Below, piece after piece: positions 1 through 14,229 of a stretch of DNA of 64,000 bases. The DNA is from Citrobacter europaeus (lineage in GTDB: Bacteria; Pseudomonadota; Gammaproteobacteria; Enterobacterales; Enterobacteriaceae), in NCBI GenBank assembly GCA_020099315.1, contig CP083650.1, positions 4,464,001 through 4,528,000 of the forward strand, in the 5' to 3' direction. Position 1 is the stretch's first letter. Every line of letters begins with the position of its first letter. The position numbers and the translations under genes were made by a program. The notes beneath the pieces were generated by a model. It did not search any database. It saw nothing but the letters and a program-made list of their open reading frames with translations, and was not told where the DNA came from.

Positions 1-85
1 CGGCGCCTGTAATGTACAGGTCATCGGCAAAACGCTGGTACTGTATCGCCCGACTAAAGAACGTAAAATCTCGCTGCCGCGCTAA
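1..85 (+). CDS. yhbY: YhbY, ribosome assembly RNA-binding protein (3' end only)
   Basis: Only the last 27 codons are in the window, read in frame from base 2 to the TAA at 83-85. The visible tail (GACNVQVIGKTLVLYRPTKE, then RKISLPR) is the C-terminal end of the CRM-domain protein YhbY, which associates with pre-50S ribosomal particles. Its position next to a convergent greA is the usual enterobacterial arrangement. The start codon lies to the left of the window. Confidence 0.93.
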   Translation, partial: GACNVQVIGKTLVLYRPTKERKISLPR

Positions 86-173
86 GAATATCCCAAAGTT
101 GCACACGAAGTTTGTGTAAAACGCGGGATTTTCCGCTAGCAGGAGAGCAAAATGCCACGCTCTCTTCGTTGAT

Positions 174-197
174 AAAAGGCCGCTATGCGGCCTTTTT
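174..197. terminator. Bidirectional terminator between yhbY and greA
   Basis: An A-run, a GC-rich stem (ggccgc / gcggcc) with a short loop, and a T-run at 193-197. The symmetric A and T tracts let it serve both converging genes, yhbY on + and greA on -. Confidence 0.85.
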
Positions 198-238
198 CCT
201 TTCTTTACAATGTATCAACATCTTAACCAAGATGCGAA

Positions 239-715
239 TTACAGGTATTCTACCTTCGTTACTTCATATTCCACTTCGCCGCCCGGCGTTTTAATAACCA
301 CCACATCATCCTGCTCTTTACCGATCAGGCCACGAGCGATAGGCGAATTCACCGAAATCAGGTTCTGTTTAAAATCGGCTTCATCATCACCGACAATACG
401 CCAGGTCTGCTCTTCGTCGTTATCGAGATTCAGCACGGTCACCGTCGCGCCGAAAACTACACGACCATTGTTTGGCATTTTAGTGACGTCGATAACCTGC
501 GCGTTGGATAGTTTAGCTTCAATATCTTTAATGCGTCCTTCGCAGAAACCCTGCTGTTCGCGCGCCGCGTGGTACTCCGCATTTTCTTTCAGGTCACCAT
601 GCTCGCGCGCATCTGCGATAGCGGCAATAATTTCAGGACGGCGCACAGATTTCAGAAAATCCAGCTCTTCGCGCAGTTTTTCAGCACCACGTAAGGTCAT
701 CGGGATAGCTTGCAT
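239..715 (-). CDS. greA: Transcription elongation factor GreA
   Basis: 158 residues, the normal GreA length. GreA enters the secondary channel of RNA polymerase and stimulates cleavage of backtracked RNA 3' ends, rescuing stalled complexes. The N-terminal half (about 1-75) is the coiled-coil hairpin. Its acidic tip is visible as D41 and E44 in [13 protein letters not shown]. The C-terminal half is the FKBP-like globular domain with the conserved IARGLIGK segment. The gene converges on yhbY and is divergent from dacB. Its leader contains a strong hairpin at 777-803, which may correspond to the GraL leader RNA of E. coli. Confidence 0.98.
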   Translation of the reverse strand: MQAIPMTLRGAEKLREELDFLKSVRRPEIIAAIADAREHGDLKENAEYHAAREQQGFCEGRIKDIEAKLSNAQVIDVTKMPNNGRVVFGATVTVLNLDNDEEQTWRIVGDDEADFKQNLISVNSPIARGLIGKEQDDVVVIKTPGGEVEYEVTKVEYL

Positions 716-776
716 TTGTTATACCTCTTGAACATTCCTGTAGGGGGTGGTTGCTCTCACCCCGGCTGCTAAGCCC

Positions 777-803
777 ACTCTGGCATACGCCATGCCAGAG
801 TCA
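777..803 (-). promoter_or_regulatory. Hairpin in the greA leader (possible GraL-type leader RNA)
   Basis: A near-perfect palindrome (ctctggcat / atgccagag) lies 62-88 bases upstream of the greA start codon. In E. coli the greA leader yields short terminated transcripts called GraL. The position fits that idea, but I see no clear U-tract directly after the stem, so assignment as GraL is inference. Confidence 0.45.
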
Positions 804-963
804 GAAGCAAAAAAATACCGACCCGGGGCTCAGGGTCCCAGGTCAGCTACAATTCTCTATTTGATGATCATTTTACCCTGGAGTTCCCTATGGGTCATCG
901 TTTACTTTTTGGGGCGTTGCGCCGTAGTATGACGGCCTGTTTCCAGGTTGTTAGCGCGAGATT

Positions 964-2397
964 ATGCGATTTTCCAGATTTACCATCGGATTGACTGCCA
1001 GTATAGCGTTCAGCGTTCAGGCTGCGAACGTCGACGAGTATATCAATCAGCTCCCTGCCGGGGCCAACCTCGCCCTTATGGTACAGAAGGTTGGCGCACC
1101 TGCACCCGCTATTGATTTTCATAGCCAGCAGATGGCGCTGCCGGCCAGTACCCAGAAAGTGATCACCGCGCTGGCGGCATTGATTCAGCTCGGGCCTGAC
1201 TTTCGTTTTACCACCACGCTTGAGACTAAAGGCAACGTGGAAGGCGGAGTATTGAAAGGTGACTTAGTGGCGCGATTTGGTGCCGATCCGACGCTAAAAC
1301 GCCAGGATATTCGCAATATGGTGGCGACCATGAAAAAATCAGGCGTGACACAAATTGCCGGAAATGTTCTGATCGACACCTCTATTTTTGCCAGTCATGA
1401 TAAAGCGCCAGGTTGGCCCTGGAACGACATGACGCAGTGTTTTAGCGCACCGCCCGCAGCGGCCATTGTCGATCGTAACTGTTTCTCAGTGTCACTTTAC
1501 AGCGCGCAAAAACCCAACGATCTCGCTTTTATCCGCGTGGCCTCTTACTACCCGGTCACCATGTTCAGCCAGGTGCGTACTCTCGCGCGTGGCTCTGCCG
1601 AAGCGCAATATTGTGAACTGGATGTGGTTCCCGGCGATCTCAACCGCTATACGCTGACCGGATGCCTGCCCCAACGTGCCGATCCCCTGCCGCTGGCGTT
1701 CGCCATTCAGGATGGCGCCAGCTATGCCGGAGCGATTATTAAAGATGAGCTAAAACAAGCAGGTATAACTTACAGCGGTACTCTGCTGCGCCAGACGCTG
1801 GTGAACGAGCCGGGAACCATAGTCGCCAGTAAGCAGTCGGCACCGCTGCATGATCTGCTTAAGATTATGCTGAAAAAATCGGACAATATGATTGCCGATA
1901 CCGTTTTCCGTATGATTGGCCATGCGCGATTTAACGTGCCAGGCACATGGCGAGCAGGTTCTGATGCTGTGCGCCAGATTTTGCGTCAGCAGGCAGGCGT
2001 TGATATCGGCAACACCATTATTGCCGACGGTTCTGGTCTCTCCCGCCATAACCTGATTGCCCCGGCGACCATGATGCAGGTGCTGCAATACATCGCTCAG
2101 CACGATAACGAGCTGAACTTTATCACTATGCTGCCGCTGGCGGGGCACGACGGCTCCCTGCAATACCGTGCGGGTCTGCATCAGGCTGGTGTGGATGGCA
2201 AAGTATCGGCGAAGACAGGCTCGCTGCAGGGGGTTTATAACCTTGCTGGCTTCATCACCACGGCAAGCGGCCAACGCATGGCATTTGTGCAGTATTTGTC
2301 TGGTTATGCGGTAGAGCCGGCTGACCAGCGTAATCGCCGTATTCCTCTGGTACGCTTCGAGAGCCGGTTGTACAAGGATATTTATCAGAACAATTAG
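964..2397 (+). CDS. dacB: D-alanyl-D-alanine carboxypeptidase/endopeptidase DacB (PBP4)
   Basis: 477 residues, matching E. coli PBP4. A periplasmic class C low-molecular-mass penicillin-binding protein that trims and cleaves peptidoglycan cross-links. The signal peptide covers about residues 1-20 and ends VQA-ANV. The three active-site motifs are present: SxxK as STQK at 62-65, SxN as SDN near 306, and KTG in the C-terminal third (SAKTGSLQG). The long insertion between the first two motifs is typical of PBP4. The gene is monocistronic, divergent from greA, and followed by a REP unit and a terminator shared with obgE. Confidence 0.97.
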   Translation: MRFSRFTIGLTASIAFSVQAANVDEYINQLPAGANLALMVQKVGAPAPAIDFHSQQMALPASTQKVITALAALIQLGPDFRFTTTLETKGNVEGGVLKGDLVARFGADPTLKRQDIRNMVATMKKSGVTQIAGNVLIDTSIFASHDKAPGWPWNDMTQCFSAPPAAAIVDRNCFSVSLYSAQKPNDLAFIRVASYYPVTMFSQVRTLARGSAEAQYCELDVVPGDLNRYTLTGCLPQRADPLPLAFAIQDGASYAGAIIKDELKQAGITYSGTLLRQTLVNEPGTIVASKQSAPLHDLLKIMLKKSDNMIADTVFRMIGHARFNVPGTWRAGSDAVRQILRQQAGVDIGNTIIADGSGLSRHNLIAPATMMQVLQYIAQHDNELNFITMLPLAGHDGSLQYRAGLHQAGVDGKVSAKTGSLQGVYNLAGFITTASGQRMAFVQYLSGYAVEPADQRNRRIPLVRFESRLYKDIYQNN

Positions 2398-2410
2398 ATG
2401 GGGTGTTTGA

Positions 2411-2449
2411 TTGCCGGATGGCGGCACTAACGTGCCTTATCCAGCCTAC
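2411..2449. repeat. REP element between dacB and obgE
   Basis: A single imperfect palindrome of the enterobacterial REP type (ttgccggatggcggc ... ccttatccagcctac), in the 3' spacer between the convergent genes dacB and obgE. Confidence 0.85.
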
Positions 2450-2470
2450 AGAGAGACCTGGAAACAACAA

Positions 2471-2496
2471 CCCCGGCAACTATGGCCGGGGTTTTT
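2471..2496 (+). terminator. Terminator between dacB and obgE
   Basis: Stem ccccggc / gccgggg followed by a T-run at 2491-2496. It serves dacB on the + strand. The shorter A-rich stretch on the other side may help end obgE transcripts. Confidence 0.82.
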
Positions 2497-2503
2497 AATG
2501 CGA

Positions 2504-3691
<1,188 letters not shown>

Positions 3692-4657
3692 TCATTCGCC
3701 TGAGCGGGGTTGCGAAACCACCGTTTCATGCTTACGTAAACCGCCCCAAATTCGATGACCAATGGCGGAATACATCGCGCCCGCAACCACGATAAACGCA
3801 CCGAGATAACCTAATAGGTTTAGCATCGGTCTGGCGAAGAAATCGGGCCAGGCCAGTGATAATAAATCTGAAAATAACAACGTAAACAGCGGTGTGAGCG
3901 TGATAATGGCGCTCACCTGCGCCGCCTGCCAACGCGCCATCGCTTCCGCGAGAGCGCCATATCCTACCAGCGTATTCAGGCCGCAGAATACCAGGCATGC
4001 CAACTGCCAGTCGCTGAGCTGCGTGATGACACCGGGTTTTGCCAGCGGCAACAACGCAATCGTACATAAAGTGTACAGTAAAAACAGGATCTGCGGTGAT
4101 GCCAGTCGGCGCAATAACACCTTTTGCGCGACCCCATAGCTCACCCAGACCATCGCCGCACCAACACCAAAGATAACGCCCCAGGTGTAATCGGTGAGTC
4201 GGGTAAAAATTTCGATCAGACTGGTATTAAAAAACAGGACCAGACCGCTCAGAAGCATAACGGCGCCAATAACCTGCGTGCCGCGCATCTTTTCTTTCAG
4301 GATAAAGACGCTGGCTACCATCATACCAACCGGTGACAGCTGACCGATAACCTGCGAAGCCGTTGGGCTCAAGTATTGCAAGGATGAACTAAACAGAATG
4401 AAGTTACCGAACAGCCCACCGGTAGCGATAGCCAACAGTATCAACCAACGCGCTTTGCGAAAAATACGCAACGGAGGGAGCTTTTTTTTAACCGCAAGAA
4501 TAGCGCCAAGGCCAATACTTGCCATTAAAAAACGGTAGAACACCACGGTAGGAGGCTCCATCACCTCCAGCACTTGCTTCATTGCTATTGGCAAAGCGCC
4601 CCAACATACTGCCGTTGTGAGTGCTAACAGAATACCAATGCCTGCCTGCTGCTTCAT
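3692..4657 (-). CDS. yhbE: YhbE, EamA/DMT-family inner membrane transporter
   Basis: 321 residues with ten hydrophobic segments in two five-helix halves, the pattern of the EamA drug/metabolite transporter superfamily. The substrate is unknown. It lies between rpmA and obgE on the same strand with 15 bases to obgE, so it is probably cotranscribed with the ribosomal genes when transcription passes the hairpin at 4730-4760. The family assignment is secure. The transport function is inferred from the fold only. Confidence 0.93.
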   Translation of the reverse strand: MKQQAGIGILLALTTAVCWGALPIAMKQVLEVMEPPTVVFYRFLMASIGLGAILAVKKKLPPLRIFRKARWLILLAIATGGLFGNFILFSSSLQYLSPTASQVIGQLSPVGMMVASVFILKEKMRGTQVIGAVMLLSGLVLFFNTSLIEIFTRLTDYTWGVIFGVGAAMVWVSYGVAQKVLLRRLASPQILFLLYTLCTIALLPLAKPGVITQLSDWQLACLVFCGLNTLVGYGALAEAMARWQAAQVSAIITLTPLFTLLFSDLLSLAWPDFFARPMLNLLGYLGAFIVVAGAMYSAIGHRIWGGLRKHETVVSQPRSGE

Positions 4658-4729
4658 GCCGTATTCCCTGCAAGGGCTCGTTTCCGGGTTGTCACGGCGC
4701 GACGAGCGTATTTACCGGCCGTCGAATGT

Positions 4730-4760
4730 AAAAAGCCCCGCAACGTGTTGCGGGGCTTTT
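4730..4760. terminator. Terminator downstream of rpmA
   Basis: Stem agccccgcaa / ttgcggggct flanked by an A-run on the left and a T-run on the right, so it can act in both directions. On the - strand it lies between rpmA and yhbE and should reduce read-through from rplU-rpmA into yhbE-obgE. Confidence 0.88.
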
Positions 4761-4784
4761 ATCCGTTACCGGGACGCGAAAAAC

Positions 4785-5042
<258 letters not shown>

Positions 5043-5061
5043 TTAATCTGCTCCCCTTAAC

Positions 5062-5409
<348 letters not shown>

Positions 5410-5445
5410 TCAGAGTGCGCTATAAATATTCACAATAGGGCGCGA

Positions 5446-5474
5446 ATATTACGCAAAACGCGAGCCTTTGACAA
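5446..5474 (-). promoter_or_regulatory. Sigma-70 promoter of rplU-rpmA
   Basis: Read on the - strand, TTGTCA (5469-5474) and TAATAT (5446-5451) are separated by exactly 17 bases. Each box differs from consensus by only one or two bases. Transcription would start near 5439 and give a leader of about 65 bases before rplU. Confidence 0.75.
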
Positions 5475-5631
5475 GTGCTACCGTCAATACATGAAGAAAA
5501 AAAACACAACATGTACGGTAACGTTTATCTACGGCGTTTTTTCAGTACAATCAGCATATATTTATAACCCTAAACCCGACGTTACCTTCTCATACAGTAA
5601 GGTAATCGGGGCGAGAAGCCCGGCTTTTGCG

Positions 5632-6603
5632 ATGAATTTAGAAAAAATCAATGAGTTAACCGCGCAAGATATGGCGGGGGTCAATGCGACAATCCTTGAA
5701 CAGCTCAATTCCGACGTTCAGTTGATCAATCAACTGGGGTACTACATCGTTAGCGGCGGCGGCAAACGCATTCGCCCAATGATCGCCGTACTCGCAGCGC
5801 GTGCCGTTGGTTACCAGGATAATGCGCACGTTACGATTGCGGCTCTCATCGAGTTTATCCACACCGCGACCCTGTTGCACGACGATGTTGTGGATGAGTC
5901 CGACATGCGCCGCGGGAAAGCCACGGCGAATGCAGCCTTTGGCAATGCGGCCAGCGTGCTGGTCGGCGATTTTATCTATACCCGCGCTTTTCAAATGATG
6001 ACCAGCCTCGGTTCGCTGAAAGTACTGGAAGTCATGTCGAAAGCGGTCAACGTCATCGCCGAAGGTGAAGTCTTGCAGTTGATGAACGTCAACGATCCGG
6101 ACATCACCGAAGAAAACTATATGCGCGTTATCTACAGTAAGACCGCGCGTTTGTTTGAAGCGGCGGCCCAATGTTCTGGCATTCTGGCAGGTTGCAGCGA
6201 AGAACAAGAGAAAGGGTTGCAGGATTATGGCCGTTATCTCGGTACCGCTTTCCAGTTAATTGACGATTTGCTGGATTACAGCGCAGATGGCGAGCAACTG
6301 GGTAAAAACGTCGGCGATGACCTCAACGAAGGTAAACCAACGCTGCCGCTGCTGCATGCCATGCGCCACGGCTCGCCGGAGCAAGCGCAAATGATCCGCC
6401 AGGCCATTGAGCAAGGTAATGGGCGTCACCTTCTGGAGCCAGTTCTGGATGCAATGAACGCCTGTGGTTCCCTGGAGTGGACTCGCCAACGTGCAGAAGA
6501 AGAGGCTGATAAGGCCATCGCTGCGCTGCAGGTGCTGCCTGATACGCCATGGCGAGAAGCGCTGATTGGTCTGGCGCATATCGCCGTACAGCGCGACCGT
6601 TAA
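5632..6603 (+). CDS. ispB: Octaprenyl diphosphate synthase
   Basis: 323 residues from ATG at 5632 (MNLEKINELTAQDMAGVN). The frame stays open far upstream, but only this start matches the family length. It extends farnesyl diphosphate with isopentenyl units to make the C40 side chain of ubiquinone-8 and menaquinone-8, and is essential in E. coli. The first aspartate-rich motif is DDVVD at 84-88. The second is DDLLD near 211. GGKRIRP near 43-49 is the conserved basic motif for substrate binding. Divergent from rplU. Confidence 0.97.
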   Translation: MNLEKINELTAQDMAGVNATILEQLNSDVQLINQLGYYIVSGGGKRIRPMIAVLAARAVGYQDNAHVTIAALIEFIHTATLLHDDVVDESDMRRGKATANAAFGNAASVLVGDFIYTRAFQMMTSLGSLKVLEVMSKAVNVIAEGEVLQLMNVNDPDITEENYMRVIYSKTARLFEAAAQCSGILAGCSEEQEKGLQDYGRYLGTAFQLIDDLLDYSADGEQLGKNVGDDLNEGKPTLPLLHAMRHGSPEQAQMIRQAIEQGNGRHLLEPVLDAMNACGSLEWTRQRAEEEADKAIAALQVLPDTPWREALIGLAHIAVQRDR

Positions 6604-6623
6604 TTCCTTTCAGCGTCCTCCCT

Positions 6624-6646
6624 CATCCCGTGCTCTGCGCGGGATG
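6624..6646 (+). terminator. Hairpin downstream of ispB
   Basis: Stem catcccg / cgggatg directly after the ispB stop codon, followed by a short T-rich stretch (ttcttat). Probable ispB terminator. The U-tract is weak. Confidence 0.5.
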
Positions 6647-6824
6647 TTCTTATAAGCTCCAATAATAACTTTCAAATTTCCTACAAACAAGCCACAACCT
6701 TGGCATATTCTGAATATACTCACACTTTACGTGAACATTTTAGAACATTCGTTCTCCGGGCGTTATAGTGTCGCCACAACCTATCGTGGAACCGTACGTC
6801 GTTAACCAAAGGAGAGATGAGTGT

Positions 6825-7109
6825 ATGGAAAGCAAGCTGATTGACTGGCATCCGGCCGATATCATCGCCGGACTGCGCAAGAAAGGGACCTCAATGGCCG
6901 CTGAATCACGCAAAAATGGATTAAGTTCATCAACGCTGGCCAATGCGTTAACCCGACCATGGCCAAAAGGGGAATTGATTATCGCCCGGGCGCTGGGAAC
7001 CGATCCCTGGGTGATTTGGCCGTCACGCTACCATGACGCAAAAACGCATGAATTCATCGACAGAACACGAATGATGCGAGGACGCAGAGAGAAACAGAGT
7101 TCTGAATGA
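6825..7109 (+). CDS. sfsB: SfsB (Nlp), Ner-like DNA-binding regulator
   Basis: 94 residues from ATG at 6825, preceded by the ribosome binding site aaaggaga at 6808-6815. A small helix-turn-helix protein related to the Ner repressor of phage Mu. In E. coli, extra copies of sfsB (nlp) stimulate maltose genes in a crp* background. The central helix-turn-helix lies around MAAESRKNGLSSSTLANAL and is followed by RPWPKGE. The last dozen residues (MRGRREKQSSE) differ from what I recall of E. coli. Monocistronic, between ispB and the convergent murA. Confidence 0.93.
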   Translation: MESKLIDWHPADIIAGLRKKGTSMAAESRKNGLSSSTLANALTRPWPKGELIIARALGTDPWVIWPSRYHDAKTHEFIDRTRMMRGRREKQSSE

Positions 7110-7122
7110 ACACCGATGAGGA

Positions 7123-7153
7123 GTAACCCCCAGCCCACAGAACTGGGGGTTAC
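7123..7153. terminator. Strong hairpin between sfsB and murA
   Basis: An 11-bp perfect stem (gtaacccccag / ctgggggttac) with a 9-base loop, between convergent sfsB and murA. There is no U-tract on either side, so it may be a transcript-end stabiliser more than a classic intrinsic terminator. Confidence 0.6.
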
Positions 7154-7168
7154 AAGCGATGTTGACGG

Positions 7169-8470
<1,302 letters not shown>

Positions 8471-8481
8471 TCACCCGTAGC

Positions 8482-8736
8482 TCAAAAACCGTTAAGTTTG
8501 CGATCGCGTGCCCATTCCGCTGGGGTAAACGCCTTAATCGACACGGCATGAATGCGGTTGTCCGCAATGTACTCCATCAACGGGCCATAGACCGATTGCT
8601 GCTTCTTGACCCGGCTCATGCCTTCAAACATCTCACCCACGGCAATAACCTGAAAGTGACTGCCGTCGCCAGAAACGTGGACTTCCTGGAGGGAGAGTGC
8701 ATTCATCAGCACGCTCTGAATTTCATTATTTTCCAT
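8482..8736 (-). CDS. ibaG: BolA-family protein IbaG
   Basis: 84 residues from [11 protein letters not shown] longer in-frame start at 8799 exists but the shorter one matches the family. A BolA-like fold of the kind that pairs with monothiol glutaredoxin in iron-sulfur handling. E. coli IbaG (formerly YrbA) is induced by acid. The conserved C-terminal block [13 protein letters not shown] contains the histidine that ligates an Fe-S cluster with Grx4 in the family. Located between the mla operon and murA, separated from mlaB by a hairpin and a REP unit. Confidence 0.95.
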   Translation of the reverse strand: MENNEIQSVLMNALSLQEVHVSGDGSHFQVIAVGEMFEGMSRVKKQQSVYGPLMEYIADNRIHAVSIKAFTPAEWARDRKLNGF

Positions 8737-8807
8737 GGGATCTTCATTCGTCAGATAGTGAAAACAGCCCAACATCTTAGAGCAAAGTGGCGCTGTCATA
8801 AATAAGC

Positions 8808-8840
8808 AAAAAGCCCCGCTGATAAATCAGACAAGGCTTT
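8808..8840 (-). terminator. Hairpin between mlaB and ibaG
   Basis: On the - strand: aaagcctt ... stem ... ggggcttttt, giving a hairpin with a U-tract after mlaB. The stem has internal mismatches. It probably separates the mla transcript from ibaG-murA in part. Confidence 0.6.
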
Positions 8841-8864
8841 AGTGGCAGATACCCCGCAAAGGGG

Positions 8865-8900
8865 TTGCCGGATAGCATTACAAGACCTTATCCGGCTTAC
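8865..8900. repeat. REP element after mlaB
   Basis: Palindrome ttgccggatagc ... ccttatccggcttac of the REP family, directly downstream of mlaB and next to the terminator hairpin. Confidence 0.82.
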
Positions 8901-8905
8901 AAAAA

Positions 8906-9198
8906 TTAACGCGGAAGAACGTCGTCAGGCAAATTGTAAAGCTGCGCCAGCGTATACACTTTATCGTTAACGCCAGCGAGCGAAACGCTGTTCCCCTGCT
9001 GCTTGCCCTGGTTAATCAGGTGCAGCAGTAATGCCAGACCACCGGTGTCCACCCGGGATACCTGGTTCAGGTCGATGCAGGATACCCCTTTCATCGCCTC
9101 AACTCGCGCATCCCATAATGGGTTTAACACGTCCTGATCCAGTTCTCCCACCAGCACCAGCTTGTCGCCTTCACGCGTCCAGGTGAGTGACTGCGTCA

Positions 9199-9199
<1 letters not shown>
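8906..9199 (-). CDS. mlaB: MlaB, STAS-domain subunit of the phospholipid transporter
   Basis: 97 residues. A cytoplasmic STAS-domain protein that binds MlaF and stabilises the MlaFEDB inner-membrane complex, which maintains outer-membrane lipid asymmetry. The STAS signature is the segment VSRVDTGGLALLLHL. Its ATG overlaps the last base of the mlaC stop codon (TAATG), which indicates translational coupling. Last gene of the mlaFEDCB operon. Confidence 0.96.
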
Positions 9200-9852
<653 letters not shown>

Positions 9853-10410
9853 TTATTTCGTTGCGCCCGCAGGCGTAGTGGCTTCATTATTGCCTTCCGT
9901 TGCGGCTGGCGCATCGCCAGAATTCTTATTGTCATCACCTTTACTGTTGCTGTTGTAAAGGAACTGACCAATCATGTCTTCCAGCACCATCGCGGATTTC
10001 GTGTCCTGAATCGTACCGCCATCTTTGAGGATAGACGTTCCCAGCTCAGGATCTTCAAAACCCACATTCAGCGCCAGATACTGTTCGCCCAGCAGACCGG
10101 ACGTACGGATGCTCAGAGAACTGGTGTCAGGAATATGGTTAAAACGCGATTCGATTTCCAGCGTCACGCGCGGCAGGTACGTTTTCGGATCTAACGAGAT
10201 GTCCGATACGCGTCCAACTACCACCCCGCCAATCCGCACCGGAGAACGCTCTCTCAGGCCACCGATATTATCAAAGGTCGCATAAATCGTATAAGTCGGC
10301 TCAGTACGCATTGAGGTAACGTTCGCCGCCTTCAGGCAGATAAACAGCGCAGCCAGCAGCGCAACCAGCAGGAATAACCCGACCCAAATTTCATTTTTTT
10401 TCGTTTGCAT
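9853..10410 (-). CDS. mlaD: MlaD, MCE-domain substrate-binding subunit
   Basis: 185 residues from MQTKKNEIW; a start five codons earlier is possible. One N-terminal transmembrane helix at about 8-28, then the MCE domain (YTIYATFDNIGGLRERSPVR and following). MlaD forms the periplasmic hexameric ring that passes phospholipids to or from MlaE. The C-terminal tail (about 150-185) is low-complexity, rich in N, A, E and T, and is the least conserved part compared with E. coli. Confidence 0.96.
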   Translation of the reverse strand: MQTKKNEIWVGLFLLVALLAALFICLKAANVTSMRTEPTYTIYATFDNIGGLRERSPVRIGGVVVGRVSDISLDPKTYLPRVTLEIESRFNHIPDTSSLSIRTSGLLGEQYLALNVGFEDPELGTSILKDGGTIQDTKSAMVLEDMIGQFLYNSNSKGDDNKNSGDAPAATEGNNEATTPAGATK

Positions 10411-10414
10411 GAAC

Positions 10415-12017
<1,603 letters not shown>

Positions 12018-12231
12018 TGATTCATCCTTTACTATTGCCTCGTTAATCGAAGAGTTTGGCGCTCAATTTAGCCCTGAACCCAACATATTTACAGATTATT
12101 GCCTGTCCTGGTTAGCGAAAGCTGGCATTTGTTTTACTTTTTAGCCGCATAAAGTCAAAATTAAGAATTCGTTACGGCTTCCAGAAATCCTTCAAGTGGA
12201 CCGGCGAGTATACCTGAAGAAAGGACTTTAG

Positions 12232-13209
12232 ATGCTTTTAGCGACGGCGCTGTTAATAATTGGTTTACTTCTGGTGGTCTACGGTGCCGACCGTCTGGTG
12301 TTCGCCGCATCCATTTTATGTCGAAACTTCGGTATTCCCCCCATTATCATCGGGATGACCGTGGTCAGCATGGGGACATCGTTACCCGAGATAATTGTCT
12401 CGGTTGCCGCATCAATAAATGGACAACTCGATTTAGCCGTCGGTACCGCCATCGGCTCTAACATTACCAACATCCTGCTTATTTTAGGCCTGTCGGCGCT
12501 GATTCATCCTTTTACCGTGCATTCTGATGTTCTGCGTCGTGAATTACCGCTAATGTTGCTGGTAAGTATTTTAGCCGCATCTGTCCTGTATGACGGGCAG
12601 TTGAGCCGCAGCGATGGATTCTTTCTTCTGCTTCTGGCCGTGCTATGGCTGCTATTCATTGTTAAAATCGCCCGCCTGGCCGAGCGACAAGGCAACGACA
12701 GCCTGACCCGCGAGCAGATTGCGGAGTTACCGCGCGAAGGCGGGTTACCGGTCGCATTTTTGTGGTTGGGCATTGCGCTGATTATTATGCCAATGGCAAC
12801 ACGTATGGTGGTAGATAACGCAACCGTACTGGCGAACTACTTCGCCATGAGCGAACTCACCATCGGGCTAACGGTGGTCGCCATTGGTACCAGCCTGCCG
12901 GAGCTGGCAACGGCGATTGCGGGTCTGCGTAAAGGTGAGAACGATATTGCCGTCGGTAACATCATCGGCGCGAACATTTTTAATATTGTTATCGTCCTCG
13001 GGCTACCGGCGCTAATTACGCCGGGTGAAGTCAACCCGATGGCCTTCACCCGTGACTATAGCGTCATGCTGCTGGTGAGCGTAATTTTTGCACTACTCTG
13101 CTGGCGACGCCCGCGCCAGATTGGTCGCGGCGCGGGTGCGCTACTGACCGGCGGTTTTATCATATGGCTGGCGATGTTGTATTGGTTATCGCCACTTCTC
13201 GTTGGATAA
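12232..13209 (+). CDS. yrbG: YrbG, CaCA-family sodium/calcium exchanger homologue
   Basis: 325 residues, with two homologous halves of about five hydrophobic helices each. The family's alpha repeats are visible as MGTSLPEIIVSV near residue 47 and IGTSLPELATAI near residue 220, with GSNITNILLILG and GANIFNIVIVLG after them. The exchanger activity in vivo is not established for E. coli YrbG. It heads the yrbG-kdsD-kdsC-lptCAB cluster but is dispensable in E. coli. Confidence 0.95.
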   Translation: MLLATALLIIGLLLVVYGADRLVFAASILCRNFGIPPIIIGMTVVSMGTSLPEIIVSVAASINGQLDLAVGTAIGSNITNILLILGLSALIHPFTVHSDVLRRELPLMLLVSILAASVLYDGQLSRSDGFFLLLLAVLWLLFIVKIARLAERQGNDSLTREQIAELPREGGLPVAFLWLGIALIIMPMATRMVVDNATVLANYFAMSELTIGLTVVAIGTSLPELATAIAGLRKGENDIAVGNIIGANIFNIVIVLGLPALITPGEVNPMAFTRDYSVMLLVSVIFALLCWRRPRQIGRGAGALLTGGFIIWLAMLYWLSPLLVG

Positions 13210-13222
13210 CTGGAAACGCATT

Positions 13223-14209
13223 ATGTCGCACTTAGAGTTGCAACCGGGTTTTGACTTTCAGCAAGCAGGCAAGGAAGTCCTGGCAATTGAACGTGAAGGC
13301 CTGGCGGAGCTTGATCAGTACATCAACCAAAATTTTACTCTCGCATGCGAAAAAATATTCAGCTGCCCGGGCAAAGTCGTGGTGATGGGGATGGGGAAAT
13401 CAGGACATATAGGACGGAAGATGGCGGCCACATTTGCCAGCACCGGTACCCCCTCATTTTTCGTACATCCTGGCGAAGCCGCACATGGCGATCTGGGTAT
13501 GGTCTCGCCGCAGGATGTGGTTATCGCCATCTCTAACTCCGGTGAATCCAATGAGATAGCAGCGTTGATCCCGGTATTAAAACGTCTTCATGTACCGCTT
13601 ATCTGCATGACCGGTCGTCCGGAAAGCAGCATGGCGCGTGCGGCAGATGTGCATCTGTGTGTTAAAGTGCCCAAGGAAGCTTGTCCGTTAGGCCTGGCGC
13701 CGACCAGCAGCACAACCGCCACGCTGGTAATGGGCGATGCGCTTGCCGTGGCATTATTAAAAGCGCGTGGTTTTACCGCGGAAGATTTTGCATTATCTCA
13801 TCCCGGCGGCGCACTGGGCCGTAAGCTTTTGCTGCGCGTTAACGATATTATGCATACGGGAGATGAGATCCCGCATGTGACTAAAAGCGCCAGCCTGCGT
13901 GACGCCTTACTTGAGATCACGCGTAAAAATCTCGGCATGACCGTCATTTGCGATGATGCCATGAAGATTGACGGTATTTTCACCGATGGCGATTTACGTC
14001 GCGTCTTCGATATGGGCGTTGATGTACGCCAGTTAGGCATTGCCGATGTGATGACCCCTGGAGGCATTCGCGTGCGTCCGGGTATTCTTGCCGTCGATGC
14101 CCTGAACTTAATGCAGTCCCGCCATATCACCTCGGTAATGGTTGCTGATGGCGACCAGTTACTCGGTGTGTTACATATGCATGATCTGCTGCGTGCAGGT
14201 GTAGTGTAA
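13223..14209 (+). CDS. kdsD: D-arabinose 5-phosphate isomerase KdsD
   Basis: 328 residues from ATG at 13223 (MSHLELQPGFDF). Converts ribulose 5-phosphate to arabinose 5-phosphate, the first step of Kdo synthesis for LPS. N-terminal SIS domain (GMGKSGHIGRKMAATFASTGT; SNSGES; TSSTTATLVMGDAL), then two CBS domains from about residue 205 (VNDIMHTGDEIP ... VADVMTPG type motifs). Starts 13 bases after yrbG ends. Confidence 0.97.
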   Translation: MSHLELQPGFDFQQAGKEVLAIEREGLAELDQYINQNFTLACEKIFSCPGKVVVMGMGKSGHIGRKMAATFASTGTPSFFVHPGEAAHGDLGMVSPQDVVIAISNSGESNEIAALIPVLKRLHVPLICMTGRPESSMARAADVHLCVKVPKEACPLGLAPTSSTTATLVMGDALAVALLKARGFTAEDFALSHPGGALGRKLLLRVNDIMHTGDEIPHVTKSASLRDALLEITRKNLGMTVICDDAMKIDGIFTDGDLRRVFDMGVDVRQLGIADVMTPGGIRVRPGILAVDALNLMQSRHITSVMVADGDQLLGVLHMHDLLRAGVV

Positions 14210-14229
14210 GAAACTCAAGGATAACGAAA

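Noticed and set aside
1750..2427. A 225-codon open frame antisense to dacB
   Set aside because: It runs through the conserved SDN and KTG-coding part of dacB and extends into the REP unit. No start signal or known family.
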